Source: UBA1568 sp964488025
Lineage (GTDB): Bacteria > Patescibacteriota > Minisyncoccia > Moranbacterales > UBA1568
Length of the DNA stretch: 64,000 nt
Assembly: GCA_964488025.1 (NCBI GenBank)
Contig: CAZATJ010000004.1
Span: 1 to 64,000, forward strand
Direction: 5' to 3'
Each line of letters opens with the position of its first letter. The stretch's first letter is position 1. Under the pieces are notes generated by a model, which searched no databases, was not told the DNA's origin, and saw only the letters and a program-made list of their open reading frames with translations. The position numbers and the translations under genes are program-made. Of this stretch, positions 1 through 9,659 are shown piece by piece.

Positions 1-31
1 CACTTAAAAATGGCTTAAATAAAGCAAAAAA

Positions 32-118
32 GGAGAGGTGGCCGAGCGGCTGAAGGCACCACACTGCTAACGTGGCGGGGCGTTAAAACCCTCGAGAGTT
101 CGAATCTCGCCCTCTCCG
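32..118 (+). tRNA. tRNA-Ser (GCT anticodon)
   Basis: A complete class II tRNA fold is visible. The acceptor stem GGAGAGG (32-38) pairs with CCTCTCC (111-117), and G118 is the discriminator. The anticodon loop CTGCTAA gives GCT, which reads AGC/AGU serine codons. A long variable arm (GGCGGGGCGTTAAAACCC) separates the anticodon and T arms, as expected for serine tRNAs. The T loop TTCGAAT is canonical. The 3' CCA is not encoded. Confidence 0.96.
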
Positions 119-180
119 CAGTGAGCAGAGTGAACGAGGAGAGAGGTGGTTGGATATGATTATTTTTTAAGAAAAGAGTT

Positions 181-927
181 ATGGAACAAGGAATACCGAA
201 GGCGGAAGAAAAAGCAGAGGAAGCGGTAACGAAAGAAGCGGTTATGGTCGAAGGGGGGAAGGAGACGTCGGAACCAGTGGTTGCCAAGCCGTCATTTTTG
301 ATGAGTATTCGTCCGTTTTTGAATTATGTGACGAAAATAGACCGGACAACCAAAGTGTTTTTGGTAGTTTTTATTATTTTCGGATTTTTGTTTTGGGGAT
401 TCTCTCTTTTTAAGGGTATGTTTGTTGCGGCACAGGTCAATGGCAGCCCTATAAGTCGGCTGAGTGTTGTCCAAGAACTGGAAAAGCAGGCCGGGAAGAA
501 TGTCCTGGATACGATGATTACCAAAAAGCTTATCAATGATGAGATAAAGAAGCGGGGAGTGGTCGTGACCGCCGAGGAAATTGATGCCGAAATCAAAAAA
601 ACGGAAACCCAGATTAGTGCCCAGGGAGGAACACTCGAAATGGCTTTGGCCGGACAAGGCATGACTCTCGATGACCTGAAGGAGCAGATTATGATTAACA
701 AGGCATTGGAGCAGATTTTGGCCGATAAAATTACGGTCAGTGATGAGGAAGTGAACCAGTATCTGAGTACGGCCAAGGCTCCTGCCGCCCAAGGACTGAG
801 TTCTACTGATCAGGCTGATCAGGCCCGAGAACAGTTGAAGGGACAGAAATTCAGCAAGGAGGCCACCCAGTGGGTAAAAGACCTGAAGGACAAGGCCGTT
901 ATTGATTATTACGTGCAATACGAATAA
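181..927 (+). CDS. Membrane-anchored SurA_N-like chaperone domain protein
   Basis: A 248-residue protein with a charged cytoplasmic N-terminus rich in Glu and Lys, one strong transmembrane segment at about residues 59-80, and an extracytoplasmic alpha-helical domain. Directly after the membrane comes VNGSPISRL, followed by helices with alternating Glu/Lys. This is the pattern of the SurA/PrsA/trigger-factor-like N-terminal chaperone domain (SurA_N). No parvulin-type peptidyl-prolyl isomerase domain follows, so it is probably a holdase for exported proteins rather than an isomerase. It starts 63 bases after tRNA-Ser and ends at a bidirectional terminator shared with comF. Family assignment is by domain pattern only. 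Confidence 0.75.
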   Translation: MEQGIPKAEEKAEEAVTKEAVMVEGGKETSEPVVAKPSFLMSIRPFLNYVTKIDRTTKVFLVVFIIFGFLFWGFSLFKGMFVAAQVNGSPISRLSVVQELEKQAGKNVLDTMITKKLINDEIKKRGVVVTAEEIDAEIKKTETQISAQGGTLEMALAGQGMTLDDLKEQIMINKALEQILADKITVSDEEVNQYLSTAKAPAAQGLSSTDQADQAREQLKGQKFSKEATQWVKDLKDKAVIDYYVQYE

Positions 928-953
928 GCAAGAAGGATTTTCTTTTTAGGCAG

Positions 954-985
954 AAAGAGTTACGTAATAGATTACGTAACTCTTT
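954..985. terminator. Bidirectional terminator between convergent genes
   Basis: The perfect inverted repeat AAAGAGTTACGTAA / TTACGTAACTCTTT has a four-base loop. It is followed by T residues on the plus strand and preceded by A residues, so it can end transcription of both the SurA_N-like gene and the convergent comF-clpC operon. Confidence 0.85.
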
Positions 986-987
986 TG

Positions 988-1737
988 TTATCCGGCGAGT
1001 ACGATGCCGAATACAGACTTGGCGCCATTTCTTTTCAGAACAGCGGCACATTCCTTGAGGGTAGTGCCGGTAGTGGTGACGTCGTCGATGAGCCAGAGTG
1101 ATTTTCCGTGAATCATTGATTCTTTCCCTTTTGTTATGGCGAAGGCATTTTTCAGGTTGGTCAGCCGTTCTTCTCGGGAATCCGTTTTCATCTGAGGTCT
1201 GGTGAAGCGGATGCGGACGAGCGTGTTCGTAAGGAGCGGCAGTTCAAGTCCAGGAGTCAGTGTTTGAGAGAGTGCGTGGGCCAGGAGTTCGGATTGGTTG
1301 AAGCCACGGAAACGTAGGCGTCTGGGGTGGAGCGGCACCGCGATGAGGGCATCCGGTAGAGGGATAAGGCTTTTTTCAAGAGCGCTCCGGAGAATATCGG
1401 CGAGTGGCGGGGCGAGGTCGGGGATAAAACGGTATTTGAAAGTATGAATGGCACGTGAGACGAGAGGGTCACGGTAGGGTGAGGCGGAAAATATGCCATC
1501 GAGGTCGGGAGCGGCAGTATCCCGGCAACTGAAACAGACTTCCCCGGAAGGCGTGATATGCCGGAAACATTCGGGGCAATGTTGTTCGAGGTGTCGCGGG
1601 ATACGGAGAGAACATCGGTCGCATATCCAGGCGCCCTTCTTTTCGCAGCCCAGGCAGCGCACCGGGAACAGGGTGTCAAGCAGCCATCTATTGGTCGCGT
1701 GCCAGAAAGATATGAGAGTCGTTTGGTTTATGAGCAC
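988..1737 (-). CDS. comF: ComF family phosphoribosyltransferase-like protein
   Basis: A 249-residue ComF/GntX-type protein. The N-terminal part has a zinc-binding cysteine array (CLGC, CDRC, CPEC, CFSC within about residues 29-72). The C-terminal half has a type I phosphoribosyltransferase fold with the PRPP loop LIDDVTTTGTTL near residue 215. ComF proteins are linked to uptake of single-stranded DNA during natural transformation, which fits a genome with a type IV pilus operon 2.5 kb away. Its ATG lies inside the last codons of clpC, a 10-base overlap that suggests translational coupling. The exact biochemical role of the family is unsettled. Confidence 0.9.
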   Translation of the reverse strand: MLINQTTLISFWHATNRWLLDTLFPVRCLGCEKKGAWICDRCSLRIPRHLEQHCPECFRHITPSGEVCFSCRDTAAPDLDGIFSASPYRDPLVSRAIHTFKYRFIPDLAPPLADILRSALEKSLIPLPDALIAVPLHPRRLRFRGFNQSELLAHALSQTLTPGLELPLLTNTLVRIRFTRPQMKTDSREERLTNLKNAFAITKGKESMIHGKSLWLIDDVTTTGTTLKECAAVLKRNGAKSVFGIVLAG

Positions 1738-4235
1738 AAGACAGTATCGCCTTTGACGGTGAGACGCAGGGATTTTTTCTTGGTGAGTGGGGAGAGCGCG
1801 AGGAGTTTTTTGGCGACCAGCTTTTCGATGAGATTCTGGATATTCTTTCGTACCAAGCGGGCGCCCTGTTCCGGCGCGAAGCTTTTTTTGGCTATGTGGG
1901 CGACAATTTTTTTATCGTAAGAGAGAGTGATACCTTTGCTTTTCAAGCGCTGCGTCAGTGTTTCCATTTCGAGGGAGGCGATATGTTCGATTGCTTCTTT
2001 GGTAAGTGGCTGAAAGACAATTATCTGATCGAGACGGGCGAGCAGTTCGGGGCGGAGCTCTTTCTTGAGCTCGCCTAAGACATCCCGTTTGATCCCCTCG
2101 AACTGTTCCTCGATATTTTTCGTCCCCAGGTGCTTGTCGAAGCCGATGCGGGCTTCTCTGGTGAACGCGGCCGTGCCGATGTTCGAAGTAAGAATAATGA
2201 GCGTATTCTTGAAGCTGACACTGCGACCTTCGGCGTCGGTGAGCGTTCCCTCATCGAGGATTTGGAGGAGGATATTGAACACGTCGGGATGAGCTTTTTC
2301 AATTTCATCGAAGAGAACGACACTGTAGGGTTTTCGGCGGATAGTTTCGGTCAACTTTCCTCCTTCGCCGTGACCAACATAGCCAGCCGGGGCGCCGAGA
2401 ATCTGGGCCACGCTATGACGTTCCATGAATTCGCTCATGTCGAGCCGGATAAGTGCCTGACGGTTGCCGAAAAACTCTTCCGCCAGGAGTTTGGCGATAT
2501 AGGTCTTGCCGACCCCGGTGGGACCGAGAAAGAGAAACGAACCTAAGGGACGATCGGGATCACCAATGTTACTGACGGAACGCGTCAGCGTCTCTTCGAG
2601 GGCGTTTACGGCTTCGGTCTGTCCGATAAGGCGTTTGGCGAAGGCATTGTGGAGATGTGTCAGTCGTTCGCCCGGATTTTTTTGGGAGAGTTTTTCAAAG
2701 GGGATGCCGGTCATGTGGGCGGTAGTCTCTAGGATGTGTTCAACGCTGACGATTTTGGTATGACGCGCGGCTTCTTCGCGGTGTTTTTTCTTGAGAGCCG
2801 TAATTTTCTTCGTAATCATCTGTTCGCGGGTGTACCATTTGGCGGCATCATCATAGTTTTCTTGCTTGATGAGGGATTCTTTGAGTGAAGTGGCAACCCG
2901 AAGTTCTTCCTCAAGTTGGAAGAGAGCAGTCGCGAAGGGGGACTTGTCTTTCCCTTGTTTGGCCAGTGCCGAGGCCTCATCGATGATGTCGAAGGCTTTA
3001 TCAGGGAGGAAACGATCCGGAATGTGACGAATCGAGAGGTCGACGGCGAGGTCGATGATTGGTTGCGAAAGCGTGACGTTATGGAATGTCTCGTAGCTTG
3101 CTTTGACCGAACCGAGGATATGTTTGGTCTCTTCGGCGGTCGGTTCGGCTACCACGAGCGACTGGAAGCGCCGATCGAGAGCGGGATCTTTTTCTATGTG
3201 GCGCTTATATTCCGAAAGGGTGGTAGCTCCGATGCACTGGATATCACCACGGGAGAGGGATGGTTTCAGGATATTGGCTGCGTCGAGACCTCCTGACGTA
3301 TTGCCGGCGCCGACGATGGTGTGAATTTCATCAATGAAAAGGATGACATCTTTGTTTTGGGTGGCTTCGCGAATGATTTCTTTCAGGCGCGCTTCGAATT
3401 CGCCGCGGAAGTTGGTGCCGGCTACGACCAGCGTCAGATCGAGCGAAAGAATGCGTTTGCCGAAGAGGGAGTGTGGAACATCACCGCGGCTGATTTTTTT
3501 GGCCAGTGCCGCGACGAGGGCGGTCTTACCGACCCCTGGTTCGCCGATGAGCAGTGGGTTGTTCTTATTCTTTCGGGTCAGGATCTGGATTATGCGATCA
3601 AGTTCCTTCTTGCGCCCGATGAGGAGGTTCTGACTCGCTGAACCGTCTTTTCCCATGTCGAGCGTGAACTGATCGAGCGACGGAGTGGCCCGCCCGCCCT
3701 TCTTAGTGTTTTCCAGGGCGAGAGTCTCTGGTAAGTCGAGCATTTTAGAAAGCTGTGGAAAATGATCGAAGTTCATGTGCGCTTCGATAGCGGATTGGAT
3801 TCTCTTCTCTTTGATTTTGAGCGTGGTCAGGATATGATCGAGAGCACTATTTTTTGATTCGAGCAGCGCGTAGATCAAATGTTCGGTTCCGACATAGGGG
3901 TAATGGAATTCGCTGGCCAGAGAATAAGCTCGCCTCAGATTTTCTTTGAGAGTATGTGAGAGCGGCAGAGGGTGTCCTTTGGGGAGGATTTTGCTCCCAG
4001 GCCTTTTTTTCAGGCACAGTTTGGCTAAACTTTCTTTTTCAAATCCGATATTTTCCAGAAGAATACTTCCGAGGCTGCCATTCTCAAGAAAAATAGCCAG
4101 AAGCAGATGCTCTGGCTCGATGGCCGTGTAGCGGGTATAGTGAGCGATTTCCCGAGCCTCCTTGAGGCTATGACGGGCGTGGAGGGTCAGTTTTTGATTG
4201 AAGGTCGTTTCGAGCATAGTGGAGTTGCTAATCAA
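1728..4235 (-). CDS. clpC: ClpC-type AAA+ unfoldase
   Basis: An 835-residue class I Clp/Hsp100 ATPase. It has two Clp_N repeats (residues 8-150), a first AAA+ module with Walker A GEPGVGKT (231-238) and FIDEIH, a UVR-type helical insert (EEELRVATSLKESLIKQENY, about 445), and a second AAA+ module with Walker A GPTGVGKT. The UVR insert instead of a long ClpB M-domain points to ClpC, which feeds substrates to ClpP; no clpP is in the window. The frame opens with TTG at 4235, with AGAGG about six bases upstream. An ATG at 4217 is the alternative start but has no Shine-Dalgarno. It is the first gene of the clpC-comF operon. Confidence 0.93.
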   Translation of the reverse strand: MISNSTMLETTFNQKLTLHARHSLKEAREIAHYTRYTAIEPEHLLLAIFLENGSLGSILLENIGFEKESLAKLCLKKRPGSKILPKGHPLPLSHTLKENLRRAYSLASEFHYPYVGTEHLIYALLESKNSALDHILTTLKIKEKRIQSAIEAHMNFDHFPQLSKMLDLPETLALENTKKGGRATPSLDQFTLDMGKDGSASQNLLIGRKKELDRIIQILTRKNKNNPLLIGEPGVGKTALVAALAKKISRGDVPHSLFGKRILSLDLTLVVAGTNFRGEFEARLKEIIREATQNKDVILFIDEIHTIVGAGNTSGGLDAANILKPSLSRGDIQCIGATTLSEYKRHIEKDPALDRRFQSLVVAEPTAEETKHILGSVKASYETFHNVTLSQPIIDLAVDLSIRHIPDRFLPDKAFDIIDEASALAKQGKDKSPFATALFQLEEELRVATSLKESLIKQENYDDAAKWYTREQMITKKITALKKKHREEAARHTKIVSVEHILETTAHMTGIPFEKLSQKNPGERLTHLHNAFAKRLIGQTEAVNALEETLTRSVSNIGDPDRPLGSFLFLGPTGVGKTYIAKLLAEEFFGNRQALIRLDMSEFMERHSVAQILGAPAGYVGHGEGGKLTETIRRKPYSVVLFDEIEKAHPDVFNILLQILDEGTLTDAEGRSVSFKNTLIILTSNIGTAAFTREARIGFDKHLGTKNIEEQFEGIKRDVLGELKKELRPELLARLDQIIVFQPLTKEAIEHIASLEMETLTQRLKSKGITLSYDKKIVAHIAKKSFAPEQGARLVRKNIQNLIEKLVAKKLLALSPLTKKKSLRLTVKGDTVLCS

Positions 4236-4250
4236 TGGAATCCTCTACCT

Positions 4251-4280
4251 ATTCTAGGGTTTTCTTCTAGCTACTGTCAA
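4251..4280 (-). promoter_or_regulatory. clpC promoter
   Basis: On the minus strand TTGACA (4275-4280), an 18-base spacer and TAGAAT (4251-4256) form a near-consensus sigma-70-type promoter. It fires into clpC with a very short leader of about 9 bases if the TTG start at 4235 is used. Confidence 0.75.
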
Positions 4281-4306
4281 CCGTAACTTCCAGACTCAGA
4301 TTCTCT

Positions 4307-4335
4307 TTGAAAAAAATGTATCAGTATGGTATGCT
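4307..4335 (+). promoter_or_regulatory. Pilus operon promoter
   Basis: TTGAAA (4307-4312), a 17-base spacer and TATGCT (4330-4335), with an extended -10 TGG just before it. It lies 42 bases upstream of pilM and is divergent from the clpC promoter. Confidence 0.75.
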
Positions 4336-4376
4336 GTAGAGGAAGAAGTATAAATAAAAGACAAAAATAAAAGGGC

Positions 4377-5498
4377 ATGTTTTTTGGTAGAAGAAAACCC
4401 TATTTCTTTGGTATTGATTTTGGCACTTCTCTCATCAAGGCGGTGGAATTGACGCTTGAGGACGGGAAGCCGAAACTTTTTAATTACGGCCAGGTTGATT
4501 TGGCTCAGTTGGAAAGCGGGGTCGTCACTGACGGCAACTCGTATGATGATGAGCTTGTTTTGTATGTGCGCGCCTTACTCGATCGCTTCCAACCGAAAAG
4601 CCATTCGGTCTATGTGGCTATGCCGGCATTTATCGGGCTTATTTCTCTGATTGAATTTCCGGAGATGAGTGAAGATGAATTGAAAAATGCTATCCGTTTG
4701 GAGTCTCACAAATATATCCCTTTACCACTTGAGGATGTGACACTGAGCTGGGAAGTGGTCGGTATGCACGAAGGAGTCGGTGATGAGGCGAGAAAAATGG
4801 AAATTCTTCTGGTCGCAGCCCTCAATAAAGAGGTGAACCGTTATCGTAAGTATGTTGATATGGCCGGCCTCAAGATGGATTTTTTGGAGCTGGAGACATT
4901 CTCTTTGGCTCGTTCCATCATCGGACAGCGGGAGGGGCTCTATCTTCTCATCGATATCGGATCCCGAGCCACCAATCTGATTCTGGTGGATAATGGTCTC
5001 GTGAAAATGAGTCGCAACCTTGATGTTGGTGGCAAAGAGGTTACCTATACGCTTCATGAGGGTCTTGATGTGACTGTGGAACGTGCCGAAGCCCTGAAAA
5101 AAAGCTCCAAGAATTTTCTGTCGGCTCCCGAATCGAAACTGATTTTTCCGGCATTGGAAATGATAGCGAACGAAGGGAAGCGGATGCTTTCTTCTTATGC
5201 TGCCAAGTACCCGGAGATTTCCTGCCAGGGAGTGGTTCTTTCCGGTGGAACGGCGCAGATGGTTGGCTTGGTAGATTACTATACTGGAGTGTTCGGTTTG
5301 CCTGTGAACATTGGTGATCCGTGGCACCGTATTTCGTACGATCCGAGCGTTGCGGACGATGTCAAGAAGCTTGGAACTTCCTTTTCTGTGGCTCTCGGTT
5401 TGGCTCTGTCTGGAATCGATGCTTTGGATAATAAGAAGAATCAGCCTTTTGGAAAAAAACCTTTTTCCTTGAAGGAATTGCTCAGCAAGGAACTCTAA
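4377..5498 (+). CDS. pilM: Type IV pilus assembly protein PilM
   Basis: A 373-residue actin-like ATPase. The N-terminal phosphate-binding motif IDFGTSLIKAVEL (about residues 10-22) and the later LLIDIGSRATNLILV and GVVLSGGTAQMVGL are the hallmark segments of the PilM/FtsA/MreB fold. PilM forms the cytoplasmic collar that links the pilus motor to PilN and PilO on the inner side of the membrane. It is the first gene of a tightly spaced operon, with pilN-like following after 17 bases. Length matches the family. Confidence 0.95.
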   Translation: MFFGRRKPYFFGIDFGTSLIKAVELTLEDGKPKLFNYGQVDLAQLESGVVTDGNSYDDELVLYVRALLDRFQPKSHSVYVAMPAFIGLISLIEFPEMSEDELKNAIRLESHKYIPLPLEDVTLSWEVVGMHEGVGDEARKMEILLVAALNKEVNRYRKYVDMAGLKMDFLELETFSLARSIIGQREGLYLLIDIGSRATNLILVDNGLVKMSRNLDVGGKEVTYTLHEGLDVTVERAEALKKSSKNFLSAPESKLIFPALEMIANEGKRMLSSYAAKYPEISCQGVVLSGGTAQMVGLVDYYTGVFGLPVNIGDPWHRISYDPSVADDVKKLGTSFSVALGLALSGIDALDNKKNQPFGKKPFSLKELLSKEL

Positions 5499-5515
5499 TT
5501 TTCTAAGATAAAAAA

Positions 5516-6043
5516 ATGGCCGGTGTCAATCTCTCACAATCGATGGCGAGTCAGGAAGAAAAGTCCGAAAAGCGGTTGTTTTCCGTTTCCGGTTTCCCTA
5601 TGAGCATTGCCCTTTTAGTCCTGACGCTTCTCGGCTGGGGCGGACTACGCTTTTATATCCATACCTTTGATGTGAAAATCACCCAATTGGAGACAGCTCT
5701 CACTTCGGATGTTGATAAGCTTCATGGGGAACACATCGATCGGGTGACTGATTTTGACAATCGGCTGACATTGCTGGGGGCTGATCCGGCAGAGTTCATT
5801 GATCCCGGAACTCTTCTGTCGCTTCTCGAAACGCTTATGGTCCCACAAGTCGTTCTGACCCAATACAAATATAACGAAAAGGAAAAAGTAATCACTCTTG
5901 TCGGAGAAACGGATAGCTTCCGCTACCTTGCCGAACAGATTATCAGTCTCAAATCTGACCCACTTTTTTCCCAGACCCAGGTAGATGCCGTTGAGCGGAC
6001 CGAGAATCAAAAAATACGGTTTACATTAAAGTCTCGTCTCTAA
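5516..6043 (+). CDS. pilN: PilN-like pilus alignment protein
   Basis: A 175-residue bitopic membrane protein: short cytoplasmic N-terminus, one transmembrane helix (about residues 28-48), a coiled region and a small ferredoxin-like extracytoplasmic domain. The position directly after pilM, the topology and the size are those of PilN. Sequence similarity to classical PilN is weak, as is usual in this lineage, so the name rests largely on context. The first residues (MAGVNLSQSM) fit the PilN N-terminus that docks into PilM, whose usual core is I-N-L. Confidence 0.75.
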   Translation: MAGVNLSQSMASQEEKSEKRLFSVSGFPMSIALLVLTLLGWGGLRFYIHTFDVKITQLETALTSDVDKLHGEHIDRVTDFDNRLTLLGADPAEFIDPGTLLSLLETLMVPQVVLTQYKYNEKEKVITLVGETDSFRYLAEQIISLKSDPLFSQTQVDAVERTENQKIRFTLKSRL

Positions 6044-6061
6044 AACAAAAAATATATTCCT

Positions 6062-6811
6062 ATGGGTTTAAAACTTTTGGTGATTCCTAGTTCCATCCTG
6101 ATAATGTTAGTGGCCATAATCGGTTTCGTGAAGCCGGATTTGACGACACTAGAGGAGAAGAAAGATTTGTATGAAGCGAAACTTGATCAGTCGAGAAACA
6201 TGAGCGCTCTTTTGAGTAATATCAACAGTCTTACTGCCTCACTCAACAGCAGTGATGAAAATGAACGGTTCGTTCAGAATTATTTCCCTAAAAAAATAGA
6301 TCAGGGACGGGTTATTGATATGTTCAATTTTCTTGCCTCCCAGTCCGGCGTGGTTGTCAGTATCATGGATTTGGCGGAAGTGGAGAAGGAGAGTATTCCT
6401 ACAGAGGAAGTGTTTGTGGATCCTGCTGCCCTGGTACCGCCCGTACCGGTGGTCAGTCCAAAATCTTTTTCCGTCATCGTGACGGTAGGGGGGCAGTATG
6501 AGAATATCAAGGATTTTTTCCAGCGTGTGGCTCATATGAATCGGATGCATAAGACACAGAATTTTTCCATCGCGACACCAGAAAAGGATCAGTCGGGGGA
6601 GGAGAAAACAGACACGGGAACTCTGGTAGGAAAGTTCGAGGCAAATTTCGATTATTTTGATGTGGTGAAGGTTGAGAACGCTCTTTCTGTACCGGTGTTC
6701 GCTCGGGAGAGATTTGATACTACTCATCTTGATGTGATAACGAATTGGGTGACAAGCACGGTGCCTCCACTCGAAAAACCGGACACGGGTCGTGCCAATC
6801 CTTTCCGGTAG
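6062..6811 (+). CDS. pilO: PilO-like pilus alignment protein
   Basis: A 249-residue protein with one N-terminal transmembrane segment (about residues 3-22), a coiled-coil-prone stretch (residues 30-65) and a C-terminal alpha/beta domain. This is the PilO layout; PilO pairs with PilN to form the membrane-spanning alignment ring. It sits between pilN-like and pilB genes. Assignment is by order and topology. The C-terminal tail is Pro-rich and could be a linker to the cell wall. Confidence 0.72.
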   Translation: MGLKLLVIPSSILIMLVAIIGFVKPDLTTLEEKKDLYEAKLDQSRNMSALLSNINSLTASLNSSDENERFVQNYFPKKIDQGRVIDMFNFLASQSGVVVSIMDLAEVEKESIPTEEVFVDPAALVPPVPVVSPKSFSVIVTVGGQYENIKDFFQRVAHMNRMHKTQNFSIATPEKDQSGEEKTDTGTLVGKFEANFDYFDVVKVENALSVPVFARERFDTTHLDVITNWVTSTVPPLEKPDTGRANPFR

Positions 6812-6858
6812 TGGTAAGTTGCACGATACATTCCTTTTTTCACTGATCGATTGTTTTT

Positions 6859-8514
6859 ATGGTTCAGCAACAGGCAGCAGCGGTAAAGAAGATGTCTGAC
6901 ATAGAGGCCCAGGCGGCGTCTTTGGGCATCCCGTTTTTGGAGGCGATGCCAGAAAATGTCGATAAGGCGGTTCTGACGATTATTCCGGAGGATGCTGCCA
7001 GAAAATACCGAATGACGGCCTTTCAAAGGGAAGGGGATACGCTTTGCGTGGCTATGGTGGACCCTCAGGATTTTGAGGCTTTCAATGTGCTCCGTTTTTT
7101 GGCCGAGAAAGAGCACCTGGGGATTGATATTTTCCTGGTTTCCGAGAAGGTTTTTGACGAAATGGTCAAGGCCTATACTGGTACCGATCGGGTACTCAAA
7201 GAGGCTATCTTGTCACTGAAAAAAGAAGATCAGGTTGTTGAAGTAAACAAGGAAAAGAAACAGTCGACGAATACCGGTATTTTTCAGGACGCACCGATAG
7301 CCAAACTAGTCGAAGTGATCGTAAAACATGCGATCGAGGGTCATGCCAGCGATATCCACATCGAACCTATTGACGGAAATTTCCGTGCCCGTTTTCGTGT
7401 CGACGGTCTGCTCCGGTCGGACCTTGTGTTTCCGAAAGATGTCGGTCGAGCGGTCATTTCCCGCATCAAAATTCTTTCCAATCTGAAAATCGATGAGAGT
7501 CGTAAACCTCAGGATGGACGTTTCCGTTTCGAAGTAAATAATGATGACTACGTCGATTTGCGCGTTTCGAGTCTGCCCGTTATGGAGGGAGAAAAAATCG
7601 TTATGCGCGTGTTGGAAAAAAACGGGAACGCCGGAGATCTGGAAAACCTTGGGTTATGGGGAAGGAATCGCTCCATTTTGGAAAAGAAGATTCGTGAACC
7701 TTTCGGCATTATTCTTATTACTGGACCAACTGGTTCCGGTAAGTCGACGTCACTCTATTCGTTTTTACAGATTTTGAATAAGGAAGATCGTAACATCATT
7801 ACACTGGAAGATCCGGTGGAATATTACATGGACGGTATCAATCAGAGCCAAGTGCGTCCGGAAATTGGCTATACCTTTGCCAACGGTTTGCGCTCTGTGC
7901 TCCGTCAGGATCCGAATGTTATCATGGTTGGTGAGATTCGCGATGGCGAAACGGCGGAGCTGGCCATTCACGCCGCCCTTACGGGGCATCTGGTACTTTC
8001 AACGCTTCATACGAATGACGCTATCGGAGCTATCCCCCGTCTGGTTGATATGGGTATCGAACCGTTTCTTCTTTCTTCATCCATGCAGGCGGTAGCTGCT
8101 CAGCGCCTGGTACGTCGCATATGTGGGGCATGCAAAGAGGAACAATTGATCTCAGATGTTCAGACGGCTCGGGTCAAGGAACTGTTCCAGGCTATTCCAA
8201 AACAGGAGATTGAGGCGTATGGTCTGAAAGAAAAGATGAAACTGGTTTTTTTTCGCGGCAAAGGATGCGGAAAGTGTAATAAGACTGGATATAAAGGAAG
8301 AATTGCTCTTTACGAAACGATCGATGTTGACGATACCATGCATACTGTTATTGCTGATCAGCATGGGAACGAAGGGGCGGTCAAGGCAGCTGCTGTGGCA
8401 CAGGGGATGCTTTCGATGAAACAGGATGGTTTGCTCAAGGTACTCAAAGGTATTACGACGCTTTCCGAGATAGAGCGGGTGACGGAGGGGGTGATTTTGA
8501 TCGATGAGGAGTAA
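6859..8514 (+). CDS. pilB: Type IV pilus extension ATPase PilB
   Basis: A 551-residue GspE/PilB ATPase. Visible in order: an N-terminal GspE_N domain, Walker A GPTGSGKST near residue 288, the Asp box TLEDPVEY, Walker B with VGEIRDGETAELA, the His box LSTLHTND, and a C-terminal zinc-binding CGAC / CGKC tetracysteine motif that separates PilB/GspE from PilT. It powers pilin polymerisation. It is encoded immediately before the retraction ATPase. Confidence 0.96.
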   Translation: MVQQQAAAVKKMSDIEAQAASLGIPFLEAMPENVDKAVLTIIPEDAARKYRMTAFQREGDTLCVAMVDPQDFEAFNVLRFLAEKEHLGIDIFLVSEKVFDEMVKAYTGTDRVLKEAILSLKKEDQVVEVNKEKKQSTNTGIFQDAPIAKLVEVIVKHAIEGHASDIHIEPIDGNFRARFRVDGLLRSDLVFPKDVGRAVISRIKILSNLKIDESRKPQDGRFRFEVNNDDYVDLRVSSLPVMEGEKIVMRVLEKNGNAGDLENLGLWGRNRSILEKKIREPFGIILITGPTGSGKSTSLYSFLQILNKEDRNIITLEDPVEYYMDGINQSQVRPEIGYTFANGLRSVLRQDPNVIMVGEIRDGETAELAIHAALTGHLVLSTLHTNDAIGAIPRLVDMGIEPFLLSSSMQAVAAQRLVRRICGACKEEQLISDVQTARVKELFQAIPKQEIEAYGLKEKMKLVFFRGKGCGKCNKTGYKGRIALYETIDVDDTMHTVIADQHGNEGAVKAAAVAQGMLSMKQDGLLKVLKGITTLSEIERVTEGVILIDEE

Positions 8515-8558
8515 CGAATTTTTTAATCAAAGGGAGTAGCCTATCACATTGACACCTT

Positions 8559-9638
8559 ATGGAAACATTGCGCATCGAACAGCGTTTGAAAAGCCTTCTC
8601 TTGCTCGTTGGCCAGCAGGGGGCTTCCGATTTACACCTGGTCGTGGGACGGTACCCGACGCTACGTATCGATGGTAAGCTCCAGCCAGTTACTCAGGAAA
8701 AGATTTTGACGCCCGCCGATACCAAGGCGATGAGCGATGTTTTGTTGACCGATGAGAAGAAAGAAGAGTTGGTCGCGGTAGGACAGACGGATTTTTCCTA
8801 TAATTTTGAAGACAAGGTACGTTTTCGTACCAACGTTTTTTTTCAGAAGGGCTATGTCAGCATCACCATGCGTTTCGTCATGGATCGTCTGCGTAATCTT
8901 GAGGAACTGAGTGTTCCTGAAAAACTCTATGAATTTACGGGACACAGCCAGGGGTTGGTTTTAGTGACCGGACCAGTTGGTCACGGCAAATCGACGACGC
9001 TCGCTGCTATCATTGACCACATCAATCACACCCAGGAGAAGCATATCGTCACGATTGAAGACCCGATCGAATTTGTCTACAATCAGGATCGCTGCATCAT
9101 CAATCAGCGTGAGATCGGTCGCGATGCCAAGACGTTCCCCGACGCCCTGCGAGCTATTTTCCGCGAGGATGTGAATGTCGTACTTTTGGGAGAACTCCGC
9201 GATCTCGAAACGATTACTACTGCCATGACCGCGGCTGAAACGGGACACCTCATTTTCGCGACGCTCCATACGAACGATAGCGCACAGACCATCGACCGTA
9301 TCGTCGATGTCTTTCCGGCTCATCAGCAGAATCAGATTCGTTCCCAGTTGGCGAGCGTGCTTTTGGGAGTTATTTCCCAACGGCTGCTTCCGCAGACGAG
9401 CGGCGGCCGTATTCCTGCCGTCGAAATTATGCTCAAGAATCACGCCATCGAGAACCTGATCCGAGAAAACAAAGATCATCAGCTTGATTCGGTGATCGAA
9501 ACCAGTATGAAGGAGGGGATGGTGTCTCTGGATCGGGCTCTGGCCGAACTGGTGCTCCGCGGCAAGGTGACTGTTGATGACGCCTTCATGTATTCGAAAA
9601 ATCGCGACTACCTGCAGATGCTTCTTTCTAAAAAATAA
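8559..9638 (+). CDS. pilT: Pilus retraction ATPase PilT
   Basis: A 359-residue secretion ATPase of the PilT branch. It has Walker A GPVGHGKST near residue 137, TIEDPIEFVY, GELRDLETITTAMTAAETGH, FATLHTNDSAQTIDRIVDVF, and the C-terminal AIRE-like region. It lacks the zinc tetracysteine of PilB. PilT depolymerises pili, enabling twitching or DNA and host-surface pulling. The glycine-histidine-glycine in its P-loop (GHGKST) is a minor change from the usual GSGKST. Confidence 0.95.
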   Translation: METLRIEQRLKSLLLLVGQQGASDLHLVVGRYPTLRIDGKLQPVTQEKILTPADTKAMSDVLLTDEKKEELVAVGQTDFSYNFEDKVRFRTNVFFQKGYVSITMRFVMDRLRNLEELSVPEKLYEFTGHSQGLVLVTGPVGHGKSTTLAAIIDHINHTQEKHIVTIEDPIEFVYNQDRCIINQREIGRDAKTFPDALRAIFREDVNVVLLGELRDLETITTAMTAAETGHLIFATLHTNDSAQTIDRIVDVFPAHQQNQIRSQLASVLLGVISQRLLPQTSGGRIPAVEIMLKNHAIENLIRENKDHQLDSVIETSMKEGMVSLDRALAELVLRGKVTVDDAFMYSKNRDYLQMLLSKK

Positions 9639-9659
9639 AACAATGTCATTCAAAAGCGT

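Noticed and set aside
292..918. A 208-codon minus-strand open frame
   Set aside because: It is a mirror of the SurA_N-like gene, which has a coherent membrane and domain pattern; the antisense frame has none.
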